Counted from the first letter of the stretch, positions 1-8,293 are shown. The stretch is 64,000 bases of DNA from Gemmatimonadota bacterium (GCA_029262175.1 JAJCZV010000205.1:43841-107840), one strand, 5' to 3'. Notes: generated from the sequence alone by a model not told the origin. Made by a program: numbers and translations.

Positions 1-2
1 GT

Positions 3-566
3 GTCATCCGCGCGATTCTCCCGGAGTCGGCTCCAGAACCCCAGGGGCGTCCCACCAGTCCGCTCACCAAGCTCGTCGACAAAGTTTGGAGCGGGCCACC
101 GAAGGGGGTCCGAATCGAGGGACACGACGACCTCATGATTCGGTACTCCCAATGCTGTCAGCCGGTCCCCGGCGATGAAGTCATCGGGTACACCACGCGC
201 GGGCGAGGGATCTCGATCCATCGAAACGACTGCCCCAACATTCTCCAGTTGTCGGCGGATCCAGAACGACGGGTCGAAATTGATTGGGGGTCAGATGGCG
301 CCAGCCGTTTTCTCGTCCACATCGTCATGGAAGGGACGGATCGTCACGGACTTTTCGCGGATATCGCGAAGGCGGTCTCCGACACCGGAACGAACATCCA
401 GTCGGCGGAAATCACCAGCGTGGAAGGCGGCATGCACGGGCAGTTCGTCGTCGAAGTAGAGCACCTCGGCCACCTCCAAAAAGTTCTGCGTAAGGTCCGG
501 CGGGTGAAGGGAGTTCTGTCGGTCGAACGCAAGGAATCGTTCGGAGAGGTCGGGCCGACGATCTAA
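3..566 (+). CDS. RelA/SpoT (p)ppGpp synthetase/hydrolase, C-terminal part
   Basis: This is the last 187 residues of a bifunctional (p)ppGpp synthetase/hydrolase that controls the stringent response; the catalytic domains lie upstream of the window. The reading frame is open from base 3. The visible part has the conserved Cys-containing segment (YSQCCQPVPGDEVIG, then GRGISIHRNDCPN) typical of the region before the ACT domain. After it comes an ACT domain of about 75 residues (VHIVMEGTDRHGLFADIAKAV onward), the C-terminal regulatory module of long RSH proteins. Rel, RelA and SpoT cannot be told apart without the N-terminus. Confidence 0.93.
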   Translation, partial: VIRAILPESAPEPQGRPTSPLTKLVDKVWSGPPKGVRIEGHDDLMIRYSQCCQPVPGDEVIGYTTRGRGISIHRNDCPNILQLSADPERRVEIDWGSDGASRFLVHIVMEGTDRHGLFADIAKAVSDTGTNIQSAEITSVEGGMHGQFVVEVEHLGHLQKVLRKVRRVKGVLSVERKESFGEVGPTI

Positions 567-572
567 CACCTT

Positions 573-628
573 CACCTCACGTCGCGTCTCCATGGGGTGA
601 CAGCATTCAATGTCTTGACGTGGAGGTG
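573..628 (+). promoter_or_regulatory. Hairpin covering the ribosome binding site of the next gene
   Basis: CACCTCACGTC (573-583) can pair with GACGTGGAGGTG (617-628), giving about 11 base pairs with one bulged G. The 3' arm contains the GGAGG that serves the ATG at 632. The 33-nt loop holds a smaller GACA/TGTC pairing. In RNA this would mask the ribosome binding site, so translation of the 632 gene may depend on melting or a bound factor. This is inference from base pairing only. Confidence 0.35.
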
Positions 629-631
629 GTG

Positions 632-1033
632 ATGCGCCCGCTGAAAGCTCTCTTATCGATCGCCGTAGTGGCTGTGGCCGTTGTGGCCTGCGCGCCCGCC
701 TACGGGGGCGGGGGGCCGACCGTGCTCGGACAGCGCACGGTCGCGTTTGGCGCGGATTACGATGTGATTCGAGTCGGCCCCGGAGATCGACGGTTTCGAG
801 CCGTCCGATTCCACGTGTCCGACAGCCCGATGGAGATGTTCGATGTGAGGATCCGGTTCGGCGATGGCTCGAGCTTCTCGCCGAGTACTCGTCTTCGCTT
901 CGAAGAAGGCGCTTGGACTCGGCGCATCGATCTTCCCGGGCGAACACGCGTGATTCGCACGATCGAGTTTCGCTATCGGTCGATCGGCCCTCGCAGCGGG
1001 CGCGCCCGGGTCCAGGCGGTGGGCATCCGTTGA
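632..1033 (+). CDS. Small secreted lipoprotein, DUF2541-like
   Basis: A protein of 133 residues with an N-terminal hydrophobic signal ending in VVAC (Cys20), so probably a lipoprotein. The mature part is short and beta-rich: LGQRTVAFGADYDVI, then FRAVRFHVSDSPMEMFDVRIRFGDG, then RTIEFRYRS. This pattern resembles the DUF2541 type of small secreted proteins, whose function is unknown. I chose ATG 632 because GGAGG lies 5 nt upstream; an in-frame GTG at 620 would place that ribosome binding site inside the gene. The fold assignment is moderate. Confidence 0.72.
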   Translation: MRPLKALLSIAVVAVAVVACAPAYGGGGPTVLGQRTVAFGADYDVIRVGPGDRRFRAVRFHVSDSPMEMFDVRIRFGDGSSFSPSTRLRFEEGAWTRRIDLPGRTRVIRTIEFRYRSIGPRSGRARVQAVGIR

Positions 1034-1107
1034 GGAACTTGCCTACCCGCCGAGGGACTCGTCGACCCGGCTGGTCCTCCCAAGCCCTCCAAGCCGCGTA
1101 TCCTGGT

Positions 1108-1134
1108 GAGGGCATGATTCGCATCGCTGCCCTC
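1108..1134 (+). repeat. Inverted repeat between two secreted-protein genes
   Basis: GAGGGCA (1108-1114) and TGCCCTC (1128-1134) form a perfect 7-bp stem around a 13-nt loop. It sits 22 bp before the ATG at 1157. It has no T-tract, so it may be a factor-dependent terminator of the 632 gene, an operator, or chance. Confidence 0.3.
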
Positions 1135-1156
1135 GGACTCGAAGGTCGGAGGGTAC

Positions 1157-2533
1157 ATGAACAAGCCGAAAAAGCTGTCCAATCGTCACTGGCTCATTGC
1201 CGGAGTGACGGGTGCCGTCATCGGGCTCGCCTCTTACCTCGACGGGGAGGGGCCAACGGATCCGGGAACGGCCGACCCACCGCGTCTCCCGGTCGATGCC
1301 GGATCGGTCCCTCAGAACACCGAGGAGACCCCCCGACCAAGCCAGGCCTCGCGGGAGCGGAGCGGGGCCACGCGTCTCTCACCGCGACCGATCGTGGATC
1401 GTCAGGGGTTCAACAGCCCGATCGAAGCCTACAGCGTGTTGGTACCCGATGGATGGAGCTTCGAATCCGAAGTGGTTTGGATGGGGGCCGGAGGGAGATG
1501 CGGACCCGGACACGCGCAACCGGTTTTTCGTATGGAAAGCCCGGACGGGGCGCGGGCGATCGAGGTCTTGCTCGGCGTACACCTTGAGCTGACTTCCATC
1601 GATCTTGTCCAGGGGGCCGCCAACTCTCCCTTCGCTCAACCGTATGTCGAGACGCAGCGGCAGGCGCGGAGCGAGATGGAGGCGCTGCGGCGCGAGTATC
1701 AGGCATCCGGACCGAATTGCCAAGTCGGCCGCCCCTCCGATCACCGAGACTTCGTCCAGAAAAGCATCGTATCCACCATGCGACCTGACAGCCGGATCGT
1801 GGGCATGGAACCCGATCCCGCGATTCGGGCGATGCTCCAACCCCTCGAGGCGGCCGGAGCCGAGATGCGGGCCATGACGAGCCCGGGGATGCAGGCCGAC
1901 CAGACGATAGAGACGACGAAACTCACGCTGGAGGCGACGGATGCGGGAGGAAGGCCGAGCGTCGAAATCATGAAGTTCGGGACCGTCGTCCAGTGGCTGA
2001 CGAGCGCCTTCGAAGGCATGACCGCCGACGGAATGCAACTCGTACACATGGGGCAGTTCAGCACGACCTCTCACCAGACCACGTGGATCACTTCGTATCG
2101 CGCGCCCCGGGACGAGCTGGCGGACTTCGAGCCGCTCGCGGGCGCCATCATGGCGTCGCTGCGATCGAACCCGCGGTGGCAAGCCGCGTTCAACCGTTAC
2201 CTGGCGAACATCACTCGGATTCAGAACCAGGGCGCGATGGAACGGTCGAGAATCATGGCGGAAACGCAGGACGCGATCTCGGACATGCAGATGGAAGGGT
2301 GGCGGCGTCGACAAGATAGCCAGGATCGATCTGCCAAAGCCTTTGTGAACAGTATCCGTGGCGTGGAGCAGCGCATCGATCCCAGCACCGGTTTCGTCGT
2401 CGATGTGCCGAACACGGGTCACGAGTTCTACTCTGACGGGAACGGCAACGTCCTGATCATCGACACGCCGGGCCTGGAGCCCCGCGATCTGTTCCCCGGT
2501 GAAGATTGGGAAGTGATGAAACGTCCGGACTGA
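1157..2533 (+). CDS. Membrane-anchored or secreted protein of unknown function
   Basis: A 458-residue protein I do not recognise as a named family. A short hydrophobic stretch (residues 12-26) after a basic start suggests a signal or anchor. A Pro/Thr/Asp-rich linker follows to about residue 75. The segment beginning YSVLVPDGWSFES resembles PsbP/Mog1-like beta folds in which a 'PDGW' turn opens the domain. A long charged helical region (about 350-400) leads to a C-terminal piece with DPSTGFVVDVPN and SDGNGNVLI, a turn pattern seen in other exported proteins of unknown role. GGAGGG at 1148-1153 supports ATG 1157. Confidence 0.75.
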   Translation: MNKPKKLSNRHWLIAGVTGAVIGLASYLDGEGPTDPGTADPPRLPVDAGSVPQNTEETPRPSQASRERSGATRLSPRPIVDRQGFNSPIEAYSVLVPDGWSFESEVVWMGAGGRCGPGHAQPVFRMESPDGARAIEVLLGVHLELTSIDLVQGAANSPFAQPYVETQRQARSEMEALRREYQASGPNCQVGRPSDHRDFVQKSIVSTMRPDSRIVGMEPDPAIRAMLQPLEAAGAEMRAMTSPGMQADQTIETTKLTLEATDAGGRPSVEIMKFGTVVQWLTSAFEGMTADGMQLVHMGQFSTTSHQTTWITSYRAPRDELADFEPLAGAIMASLRSNPRWQAAFNRYLANITRIQNQGAMERSRIMAETQDAISDMQMEGWRRRQDSQDRSAKAFVNSIRGVEQRIDPSTGFVVDVPNTGHEFYSDGNGNVLIIDTPGLEPRDLFPGEDWEVMKRPD

Positions 2534-2546
2534 GCCTGGACCGGAC

Positions 2547-2575
2547 TTTACCGAACAAGCACCGAAGGTTAAGCT
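2547..2575 (+). promoter_or_regulatory. Candidate uvrB promoter
   Basis: TTTACC (2547-2552) and TAAGCT (2570-2575) are spaced by 17 bp and match the sigma-70 consensus at 4/6 and 3/6, the latter at its three best-conserved bases. The predicted start, near 2582, falls inside the GTTC-N7-GTTC element and leaves a leader of about 50 nt before uvrB. Confidence 0.35.
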
Positions 2576-2590
2576 GTTCTGTCTCGGTTC
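2576..2590 (+). promoter_or_regulatory. LexA-type box (GTTC-N7-GTTC) upstream of uvrB
   Basis: GTTC at 2576-2579 and GTTC at 2587-2590 are separated by exactly 7 bases. This direct repeat is the LexA operator form known from Alphaproteobacteria. It lies 45 bp before the uvrB ATG and would overlap the predicted transcription start. uvrB is a classic SOS gene, so position and spacing agree with repression by LexA; whether this organism's LexA reads such a box is unknown. Confidence 0.4.
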
Positions 2591-2634
2591 GCCGGTCGGC
2601 GGCGGACCGCGCCAACCGCGGTACCACGGGACAG

Positions 2635-4674
2635 ATGCCCAGCTTCGATCTTCAGCTCCCCTTTGAGCCCACCGGCGACCAACCGACGGCCATCCGCGAA
2701 CTCGTGGAAGGCGTCGAGCGCGGGGACAAATTCCAGACGCTCCTCGGGGTCACGGGTAGCGGTAAGACCGTGACCCTGGCAGCCATGATCGCGAAAACGG
2801 GTCGTCCCGCGCTCGTCATGAGTCACAACAAGACCTTGGCTGCGCAGCTGTACGGAGAACTGCGACAGTTCTTTCCGCGCAATGCGGTCGAGTTCTTCAT
2901 CTCTTACTACGACTACTACCAACCCGAAGCCTACGTTCCGGCGACCGACACCTTTATCGAGAAAGATTCGTCGATCAACGAGGACATCGACCGGCTTCGC
3001 TTGCGCGCCACCTCGGCGCTCATGGAGCGCAGGGACGTCATCGTCGTCGCATCTGTGTCCGCGATCTACGGGCTGGGAGACCCCCGCGGCTACCGAGAGC
3101 TCATGCTCACATTGGAGGAGGGGCAGGAGATCTCGCGCCGGGACATTCTCTCTTCGCTTGTCAGCGTCCAATACGCGCGAAACGATCTCGACTTTGTCCG
3201 CGGAACGTTTCGAGTCCGTGGCGATGTCATCGAAGTGTTGCCGGCGTACGAGGAGCAAGGCGTGCGCATCGAAATGTGGGGCGACACCGTCGAGCGCATC
3301 TCCAAGATCGACCCGTTGACCGGGACGACGATTACCCGACTGCCAAGGACGGCGATCTACCCCGCGACGCACTACGCGACGCTCGGCCACCGACTCGAAG
3401 CGGCCCGAGAAGAGATCTACGTGGAGCTGGAAGATCGGCTCATGGGGCTCCGCACCAATGGGCGTCTACTGGAAGCGCAGCGGCTCGAGCAGCGCACTCG
3501 TTTCGACCTCGAGTTGCTGAGCGAAGTCGGCTTCTGTCCTGGGATCGAGAACTATAGCCGGCATCTCGACGGGCGAAAGGCGGGTGAGCGGCCGTTCTGT
3601 TTGCTCGACTATTTTCCCGACGACTACCTGGCGATCATCGATGAATCGCATGTCTCGGTTCCACAGATCGGTGCGATGTACGAAGGCGATCAAAGCCGCA
3701 AACGGACCCTCGTGGAGTTCGGATTTCGGTTACCCTCCGCACTGGACAACCGACCGCTGTCGTTTACGGAATGGGAAGACATCGTTCCCAACGTCATCTT
3801 TGTCAGCGCGACCCCGGGGAACTACGAGCTCGAGAAGAGTGGCGGGATCGTCGTTGAGCAGTTGATCCGGCCGACGGGGTTGCTCGATCCACAAGTGGTG
3901 GTTCGACCCGTGCGGGGGCAGGTCGATGACTTGCTCGACGAGATCCGGACGCGGACCGGAGCGGGAGAGCGCGTGCTCGTCACGACCTTGACCAAGCGCA
4001 TGGCCGAGGACCTGTCGGAGTTCTTGGCGCTTCGAGGCGTGAAGGTCCGGTATCTCCATTCCGACATCGCGACCATCGATCGGGTCAAGATCCTGCGCGA
4101 CCTCCGGCTTGGAACGTTCGACGTGCTCGTCGGCATCAATCTGCTCCGAGAGGGGTTGGATCTCCCCGAAGTGTCCCTGGTCGCGATCTTGGACGCGGAC
4201 AAGGAAGGGTTCCTGCGCTCAGAACGATCCTTGGTCCAAACCATCGGTCGTGCCGCGCGGAATCTGCACGGCACCGCGATTCTCTACGCCGATCGAGTGA
4301 CCGATTCGATGCGCCGTGCGATGGATGAGACCGCGCGACGACGGGACATTCAGGCGGCGCACAACGAAAAGCACGGGATCGAACCCCGCTCGATCATCAA
4401 GTCGATCGAGGAGATCCGTTTTTCGACCGCGGTAGCCGACGCGCGCGAAGAACAGCCGGCCGTGTTTGAGCGGGGCGAGTCGTATGAAGGGCTAACGAAC
4501 CAGGAACTGGTGGCAGCGCTTGAACGCGACATGAGAGAGGCAGCGACCGCGCTCGATTTCGAAGGCGCCGCCCGTTTGCGGGATCAGTTGTTCGAAGTGC
4601 GGGCGAAGGTTGGAGATCGACCCAAGCCGCAACCTGGGGTCCCGTTGGAAAACGCAAGGGCCAAGCTGCGGTGA
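2635..4674 (+). CDS. uvrB: Excinuclease ABC subunit UvrB
   Basis: UvrB receives damaged DNA from UvrA and pre-incises it with UvrC in nucleotide excision repair. The product is 679 residues, close to the usual 670. It shows the Walker A motif GVTGSGKT (about residue 40), the damage-probing beta-hairpin around YYDYYQPEAYVP, the helicase motif DESHVSVPQ, helicase motif VI (QTIGRAARN) and the C-terminal UVR motif that binds UvrC (LERDMREAATALDFEGAA). The frame is open further upstream, but ATG 2635 (MPSFDLQLPFEPTGDQP) matches the family start. The stop overlaps the tsaE start. Confidence 0.97.
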   Translation: MPSFDLQLPFEPTGDQPTAIRELVEGVERGDKFQTLLGVTGSGKTVTLAAMIAKTGRPALVMSHNKTLAAQLYGELRQFFPRNAVEFFISYYDYYQPEAYVPATDTFIEKDSSINEDIDRLRLRATSALMERRDVIVVASVSAIYGLGDPRGYRELMLTLEEGQEISRRDILSSLVSVQYARNDLDFVRGTFRVRGDVIEVLPAYEEQGVRIEMWGDTVERISKIDPLTGTTITRLPRTAIYPATHYATLGHRLEAAREEIYVELEDRLMGLRTNGRLLEAQRLEQRTRFDLELLSEVGFCPGIENYSRHLDGRKAGERPFCLLDYFPDDYLAIIDESHVSVPQIGAMYEGDQSRKRTLVEFGFRLPSALDNRPLSFTEWEDIVPNVIFVSATPGNYELEKSGGIVVEQLIRPTGLLDPQVVVRPVRGQVDDLLDEIRTRTGAGERVLVTTLTKRMAEDLSEFLALRGVKVRYLHSDIATIDRVKILRDLRLGTFDVLVGINLLREGLDLPEVSLVAILDADKEGFLRSERSLVQTIGRAARNLHGTAILYADRVTDSMRRAMDETARRRDIQAAHNEKHGIEPRSIIKSIEEIRFSTAVADAREEQPAVFERGESYEGLTNQELVAALERDMREAATALDFEGAARLRDQLFEVRAKVGDRPKPQPGVPLENARAKLR

Positions 4675-5159
4675 TCGAGACGACCCTCGATCTGGTAGCG
4701 CTGCGGACTTGGGGTGCGGCCCTTGGCGCGCTGGCTGCGCGCGAGCGCGTGTTCGTCGCGTTGTTCGGACCGCTCGGGGCGGGCAAGACGACCCTCATCC
4801 AAGCCATCTGCGTCGGAGCGGGCGTTACCGAGCCGGTGACGAGCCCGACCTACACGCTTGTGCAGTGGTATCAAGGGGCCGGCGGCCGCATCGCACATGC
4901 GGATCTCTACCGGATCGAAGATCCTCGTGAGCTGGCGCCGCTCGATTGGGAGGACCTGGAGTCGGGCAAGTTCCCGGTGTTCGTGGAATGGGCGGAGCGT
5001 GCCGGTACGGAGCTTCCGCCCACGCGGTGGGAGCTTCGGCTGTCGCTCGACGCGGACCCGACCCTGCGGCGAGTCCGCGGCGTCGCGCTGGGCGGTGCGC
5101 CCGCGGTGCCCGCGCCGGCCACAGAGGCCGCACGCGCGGAGGACGAGACCACGTGCTGA
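4671..5159 (+). CDS. tsaE: tRNA threonylcarbamoyladenosine ATPase TsaE
   Basis: TsaE is the P-loop ATPase that cycles the TsaB-TsaD complex making N6-threonylcarbamoyladenosine at A37 of ANN-decoding tRNAs. The 162-residue product has the Walker A loop GPLGAGKTTL (about residues 31-40), the family motif SPTYTLVQWY and HADLYRIEDPREL before LDWEDL. The C-terminus adds a short Ala-rich tail. It starts with GTG in a GTGA overlap with the uvrB stop and ends 7 bp inside tsaB, so the genes are probably translationally coupled. Confidence 0.95.
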   Translation: MIETTLDLVALRTWGAALGALAARERVFVALFGPLGAGKTTLIQAICVGAGVTEPVTSPTYTLVQWYQGAGGRIAHADLYRIEDPRELAPLDWEDLESGKFPVFVEWAERAGTELPPTRWELRLSLDADPTLRRVRGVALGGAPAVPAPATEAARAEDETTC

Positions 5160-5827
5160 CGATCGCGCTCGAGACAAGTACGGATCTGGGCAGCGTGGCC
5201 GTCGGGTATGGAGACCGGCTCGTCTCGGAGTCCACGCTTGCCGTGCGCGCCAAGCATTCCGAAACCGTCTTGCCGGAGGTCGCACGACTGCTCGAAGGCG
5301 CCGGGGTCGAGCCCGGTCAGGTGGAACGCGTGGTCGTCGGGGCCGGGCCCGGCTCCTTCACCGGGGTTCGCATCGCGGCTGCGCTGGCCAAGGGGTGGTG
5401 TCATGCCCGCCGCGTCCCGCTTTACGCGTATTCCAGCTTGCGGTCGCTGGCGGCGTCCACCGGGATGCTTCGGGTCTGCGCCCTGTTTGATGCTCGGCGC
5501 GGGGAAGTGTATGCCGAGGCGTACGACGGGGACCCGCTGGCCGTGCCGATATTCGGACCGGTCGTCGGCCCACTCGACGAGATACTCGGACGGTTGCTGC
5601 CGGTCACCAACTGGTCCTTCGTCGGCGAAGGCGCCGAGCGAAACCGTGAGGCCATCGAGTCCGCCGGAGGGCGCGTCCTGGCGCCACATCTAGGCGTGCC
5701 CCGCGCGGCCGCCCTACTATGGTTGGCGCACCATGACCCGACGGGAGAGGTGAAGGACGTTTCGATGTGGGAGCCCTGCTATGTCCGCGCGTCTGGGGCC
5801 GAGCGACAGGCGCTTCGCGGTGGCTAG
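5153..5827 (+). CDS. tsaB: tRNA threonylcarbamoyladenosine protein TsaB
   Basis: TsaB is the non-catalytic partner of TsaD in threonylcarbamoyl transfer to tRNA. The 224-residue protein has the actin-like fold signature: ALETSTDLGSVAVG at the start, then HSETVLPEVARLL and the well-conserved GAGPGSFTGVRIAA. The chosen GTG (5153) overlaps the end of tsaE by 7 bp and places the first strand where the family expects it. TsaD and TsaC are not in this window. The tsaE-tsaB-rimI order is common in bacteria. Confidence 0.94.
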   Translation: MLTIALETSTDLGSVAVGYGDRLVSESTLAVRAKHSETVLPEVARLLEGAGVEPGQVERVVVGAGPGSFTGVRIAAALAKGWCHARRVPLYAYSSLRSLAASTGMLRVCALFDARRGEVYAEAYDGDPLAVPIFGPVVGPLDEILGRLLPVTNWSFVGEGAERNREAIESAGGRVLAPHLGVPRAAALLWLAHHDPTGEVKDVSMWEPCYVRASGAERQALRGG

Positions 5828-6317
5828 ACGGGAGGCCGATGTCGATACCGGGCGTGCGACCGGTGAACCGGAGAGTCGCATCCGAAGGATGGCTGAGCGC
5901 GATGTCGACGCGGTCATGGTGATCGAGCGCGCGTCGTTTCCGTCGCCATGGTCGGCCGAAACGATTTCGAACCTGCTCAAGAGGGAGAACGCCTGTTTGT
6001 TCACCGCCGTCGACGAGGACGATCAAGTCCTGGGCTATGCGGCGATCTGGTTCGCCGGTGGGGACGGAGAACTGGGCAGCATCGCGGTGGACGCCACGAA
6101 GCGTTCGGCCGGTCTCGGTTCCGAGCTGTTGGCGGCGGTCTTGGACGAGGCCAGGGCGCGCGCGATTCGGAGCGTCTTCCTCGAAGTGCGGGAAGGGAAC
6201 TGGCTCGCCCAGGGTCTCTATCAGCGGCGGGGATTCGAACCGGTCGGACGCAGGCGGAAGTACTACAAGGATCCTGTGGAGGACGCGATCGTCATGCGCC
6301 GGTTGCTGGCTCGTTGA
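5820..6317 (+). CDS. rimI: Ribosomal protein S18 alanine N-acetyltransferase RimI
   Basis: A GNAT acetyltransferase expected to acetylate the N-terminal Ala of ribosomal protein S18. The domain spans IRRMAERDVDAVMVIERASFPSPWS through the acetyl-CoA loop around RSAGLGSELL, then FLEVREGNWLAQGLYQRRGF and a closing segment with RRKYYKDPVEDAIVM, all typical of RimI. GTG 5820 gives 165 residues and an 8-bp overlap with tsaB; an ATG at 5781 would add 13 residues with no family match. The ssb promoter begins on its stop codon. Confidence 0.92.
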   Translation: MARREADVDTGRATGEPESRIRRMAERDVDAVMVIERASFPSPWSAETISNLLKRENACLFTAVDEDDQVLGYAAIWFAGGDGELGSIAVDATKRSAGLGSELLAAVLDEARARAIRSVFLEVREGNWLAQGLYQRRGFEPVGRRRKYYKDPVEDAIVMRRLLAR

Positions 6318-6342
6318 CCGTCTCGTGTACCCCATCTATTGT
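6314..6342 (+). promoter_or_regulatory. Sigma-70-type promoter for ssb
   Basis: TTGACC (6314-6319) and TATTGT (6337-6342) are separated by exactly 17 bp, matching consensus at 5/6 and 4/6. The -35 box overlaps the rimI stop codon. Transcription would start near 6349 and give a leader of about 25 nt before the ssb ATG. Confidence 0.65.
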
Positions 6343-6374
6343 GCGAATCGCATCACTCATCCGGGAGGAACGCA

Positions 6375-6824
6375 ATGTCTCGCAGTCTCAATAAGGCCAG
6401 CCTCATCGGAAATCTGGGTGCCGACCCAGAGGTCCGTTCCACCAACTCCGGCACAAAGGTCGCGACGCTCTCGATCGCTACCAGTCGTCAATGGACGAGT
6501 CGTTCGGGCGAGAAAGAAGAGAAGACGGAGTGGCATCGCGTCGTATGCTGGGACAAGCTGGCCGAGATCTGCGAGCAGTACATGAAGAAGGGTGATCGCG
6601 TGTACGCCGAGGGTCGGATCGAGTACCGCCAGTGGGAAGGCCAGGACGGACAAAAGAAGTACACCACCGAGATTCGCGCGCTGGAGATCATCATGCTCGG
6701 CGGCGGTGGCGGCGGGCGGGAGTCGTATTCGGCCGCCCCGGCCGCATCCGCGAGTTCTCCGAATCCGGAATACTCCGAGTTCTCGAACAAATCGGTTGCG
6801 GGCGAGGACGATCTGCCGTTTTGA
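6375..6824 (+). CDS. ssb: Single-stranded DNA-binding protein
   Basis: SSB coats single-stranded DNA during replication, recombination and repair. The 149-residue protein has an N-terminal OB fold (NKASLIGNLGADPEVR, then EWHRVVCWDKLAEICEQYMKKGDRVYAEGRIEYR). A short Gly/Ser/Ala linker follows, and the acidic tip EDDLPF is the docking peptide for SSB partners. ATG 6375 follows GGGAGGA at 6364-6370. It has its own promoter and a terminator-like hairpin downstream, so it is probably transcribed alone. Confidence 0.96.
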   Translation: MSRSLNKASLIGNLGADPEVRSTNSGTKVATLSIATSRQWTSRSGEKEEKTEWHRVVCWDKLAEICEQYMKKGDRVYAEGRIEYRQWEGQDGQKKYTTEIRALEIIMLGGGGGGRESYSAAPAASASSPNPEYSEFSNKSVAGEDDLPF

Positions 6825-6865
6825 CCGTCTGACCTCGAAAGTTTTTGTATAGAATCGTCATAATT

Positions 6866-6895
6866 GTGCGCCTTCAGCTGTAGGCGTACGTTTTT
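6866..6895 (+). terminator. Intrinsic terminator after ssb
   Basis: GTGCGCC (6866-6872) pairs with GGCGTAC (6883-6889), 7 bp including one G-U pair, around a 10-nt loop. A T5 run follows at 6891-6895. Of the hairpins I looked at in the window, this is the one closest to a classical rho-independent terminator. Confidence 0.6.
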
Positions 6896-7059
6896 CCGGT
6901 GTGGGTGGGTGGCCTGAAGCTGCGGCGCGGTGGGGATTAGCCCTTCGTGTCCGACAGGGGTCCGAGAGCGCGGAAGTTGCAACGCCGGAGCGTCTCAGAC
7001 CCCGTCCCGTAACGTCGGATTCGGGTGTCGCAGTCAGGCCTGCTTTGGGAGGAGGACCG

Positions 7060-8286
7060 ATGGGCCGGTTCGTGGATGTGTGGTTGGGGTGGAGTGTCGA
7101 GGTCTCGCGAACGACCAGAAGTGCAGCGTTGTTGGCGATTTCCGGCCTCGCGCTGCTCGGGATTCCGGGTCTCGCGATGGCTCAGGAGCGATCCGCCGAG
7201 CCGGAGGTCGAGGTGCTCGAGTCTGCGCGGCAACTGCCGCAGCACACCGTAAAACGCGGCGACACGCTCTGGGGTCTGGCGGGCTTTTATCTGGCAAATC
7301 CCTTCAATTGGCCGCAGATCTACGAAATCAACACCACGGTCATCGAGAATCCACATTGGATCTACCCCGGCGAGATTCTCGCCATCCCCGGGGCAGTCGC
7401 GGTCGTCGATCAGCTGCGAAACGACCGGCTCGATGCAGGCGCCGCCGACCTTTGGGAACCGGTCGAGCGCGCCAGCGGACCGCAAGACTCGGGTCGCGGG
7501 GTCAGCTGGTTTGGCGGTCCCAGCGCATTCGACACCTCTCCGATAGGCCGGACCATCTTGGGCGGTCTCGATGTCGAGGCGTACCGAGCGCCTGCACTCG
7601 TAGGGGCCGGCGATTTCTATCGTTCCCCCATGCTCGTCGAGAAGAACGACTTTAAGTCGTACGGAACGACGGTCCGAGTCATCGACGGGAACCCGCTCCA
7701 CATGCGGATTCCGCCCGCGATTCGCCTTCGCGATATCGTGGTGATCGAGCTTAGGGACCTCGCGGTGTCGCCCGGCGACGAACTCCGTGCGATCCGGTGG
7801 CATAGCGGCGTCCGAGGCTTTGAAATCGCTGAGTCGTTGGGGCTGCTTCGCGTTCTCGAAGTCGAAGAGGGCGAGCGAGTCAGCACGGCTCGGGCGGTCG
7901 TCACTCATCTGTACAGCGACTTCTCGATCGGGGACCCCGTGATCCGGGCGGAGCGTTTCGACATTCCGGCCACGCTCCAGCAGGTCGAGGACGACGGAAC
8001 GTTCGAAGTCGAACTCATCGGTCTCGAGGTCAACCAGGCTTTGCTCAGTGAAGGAGATATGGTCTTTATCGACGCGGGCTCCGAGGCTGGGGTGCGAAGC
8101 GGAGATGAATTCATCTTCTTCGATCCGCGCGACGATGCGGATGCGCGACCGGAAGACCGACTCGCCACCGTTCGGATCATGCGGGTCGAAGCGACGACGG
8201 CGACCGGGCGCATCGAGGATCTTGAAGACGCCTCGCCCGAAAAGGGTTCGCGAGGTCGCCGGGTCCGAAGAGCGGCCGGTTCCTGA
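7060..8286 (+). CDS. Exported LysM-domain protein
   Basis: A 408-residue exported protein. The hydrophobic segment around residues 21-45 ends in GLAMAQ, a probable signal peptidase site. A single LysM module follows (HTVKRGDTLWGLAGFYLANP to NPHWIYPGEILAIPG), which binds glycan such as peptidoglycan. The remaining 300 residues are beta-rich and not recognised. ATG 7060 follows GGGAGGAGGA (7047-7056); the frame is open upstream without such a site. It stands alone, with terminator-like hairpins on both sides. A role in cell-wall binding is inferred from LysM only. Confidence 0.85.
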   Translation: MGRFVDVWLGWSVEVSRTTRSAALLAISGLALLGIPGLAMAQERSAEPEVEVLESARQLPQHTVKRGDTLWGLAGFYLANPFNWPQIYEINTTVIENPHWIYPGEILAIPGAVAVVDQLRNDRLDAGAADLWEPVERASGPQDSGRGVSWFGGPSAFDTSPIGRTILGGLDVEAYRAPALVGAGDFYRSPMLVEKNDFKSYGTTVRVIDGNPLHMRIPPAIRLRDIVVIELRDLAVSPGDELRAIRWHSGVRGFEIAESLGLLRVLEVEEGERVSTARAVVTHLYSDFSIGDPVIRAERFDIPATLQQVEDDGTFEVELIGLEVNQALLSEGDMVFIDAGSEAGVRSGDEFIFFDPRDDADARPEDRLATVRIMRVEATTATGRIEDLEDASPEKGSRGRRVRRAAGS

Positions 8287-8293
8287 ACCGGCC
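8274..8293 (+). terminator. Hairpin at the 3' end of the LysM gene
   Basis: GGCCGGTT (8274-8281) and AACCGGCC (8286-8293) form a perfect 8-bp stem with a CCTG loop. The stop codon of the LysM gene lies in the loop and 3' arm. Only a short GTTT follows, so termination strength is uncertain. Confidence 0.45.

Noticed and set aside
6825..7059. Riboswitch in the leader of the LysM gene
   Set aside because: Apart from the ssb terminator I saw no conserved aptamer pattern in this 235-bp gap.
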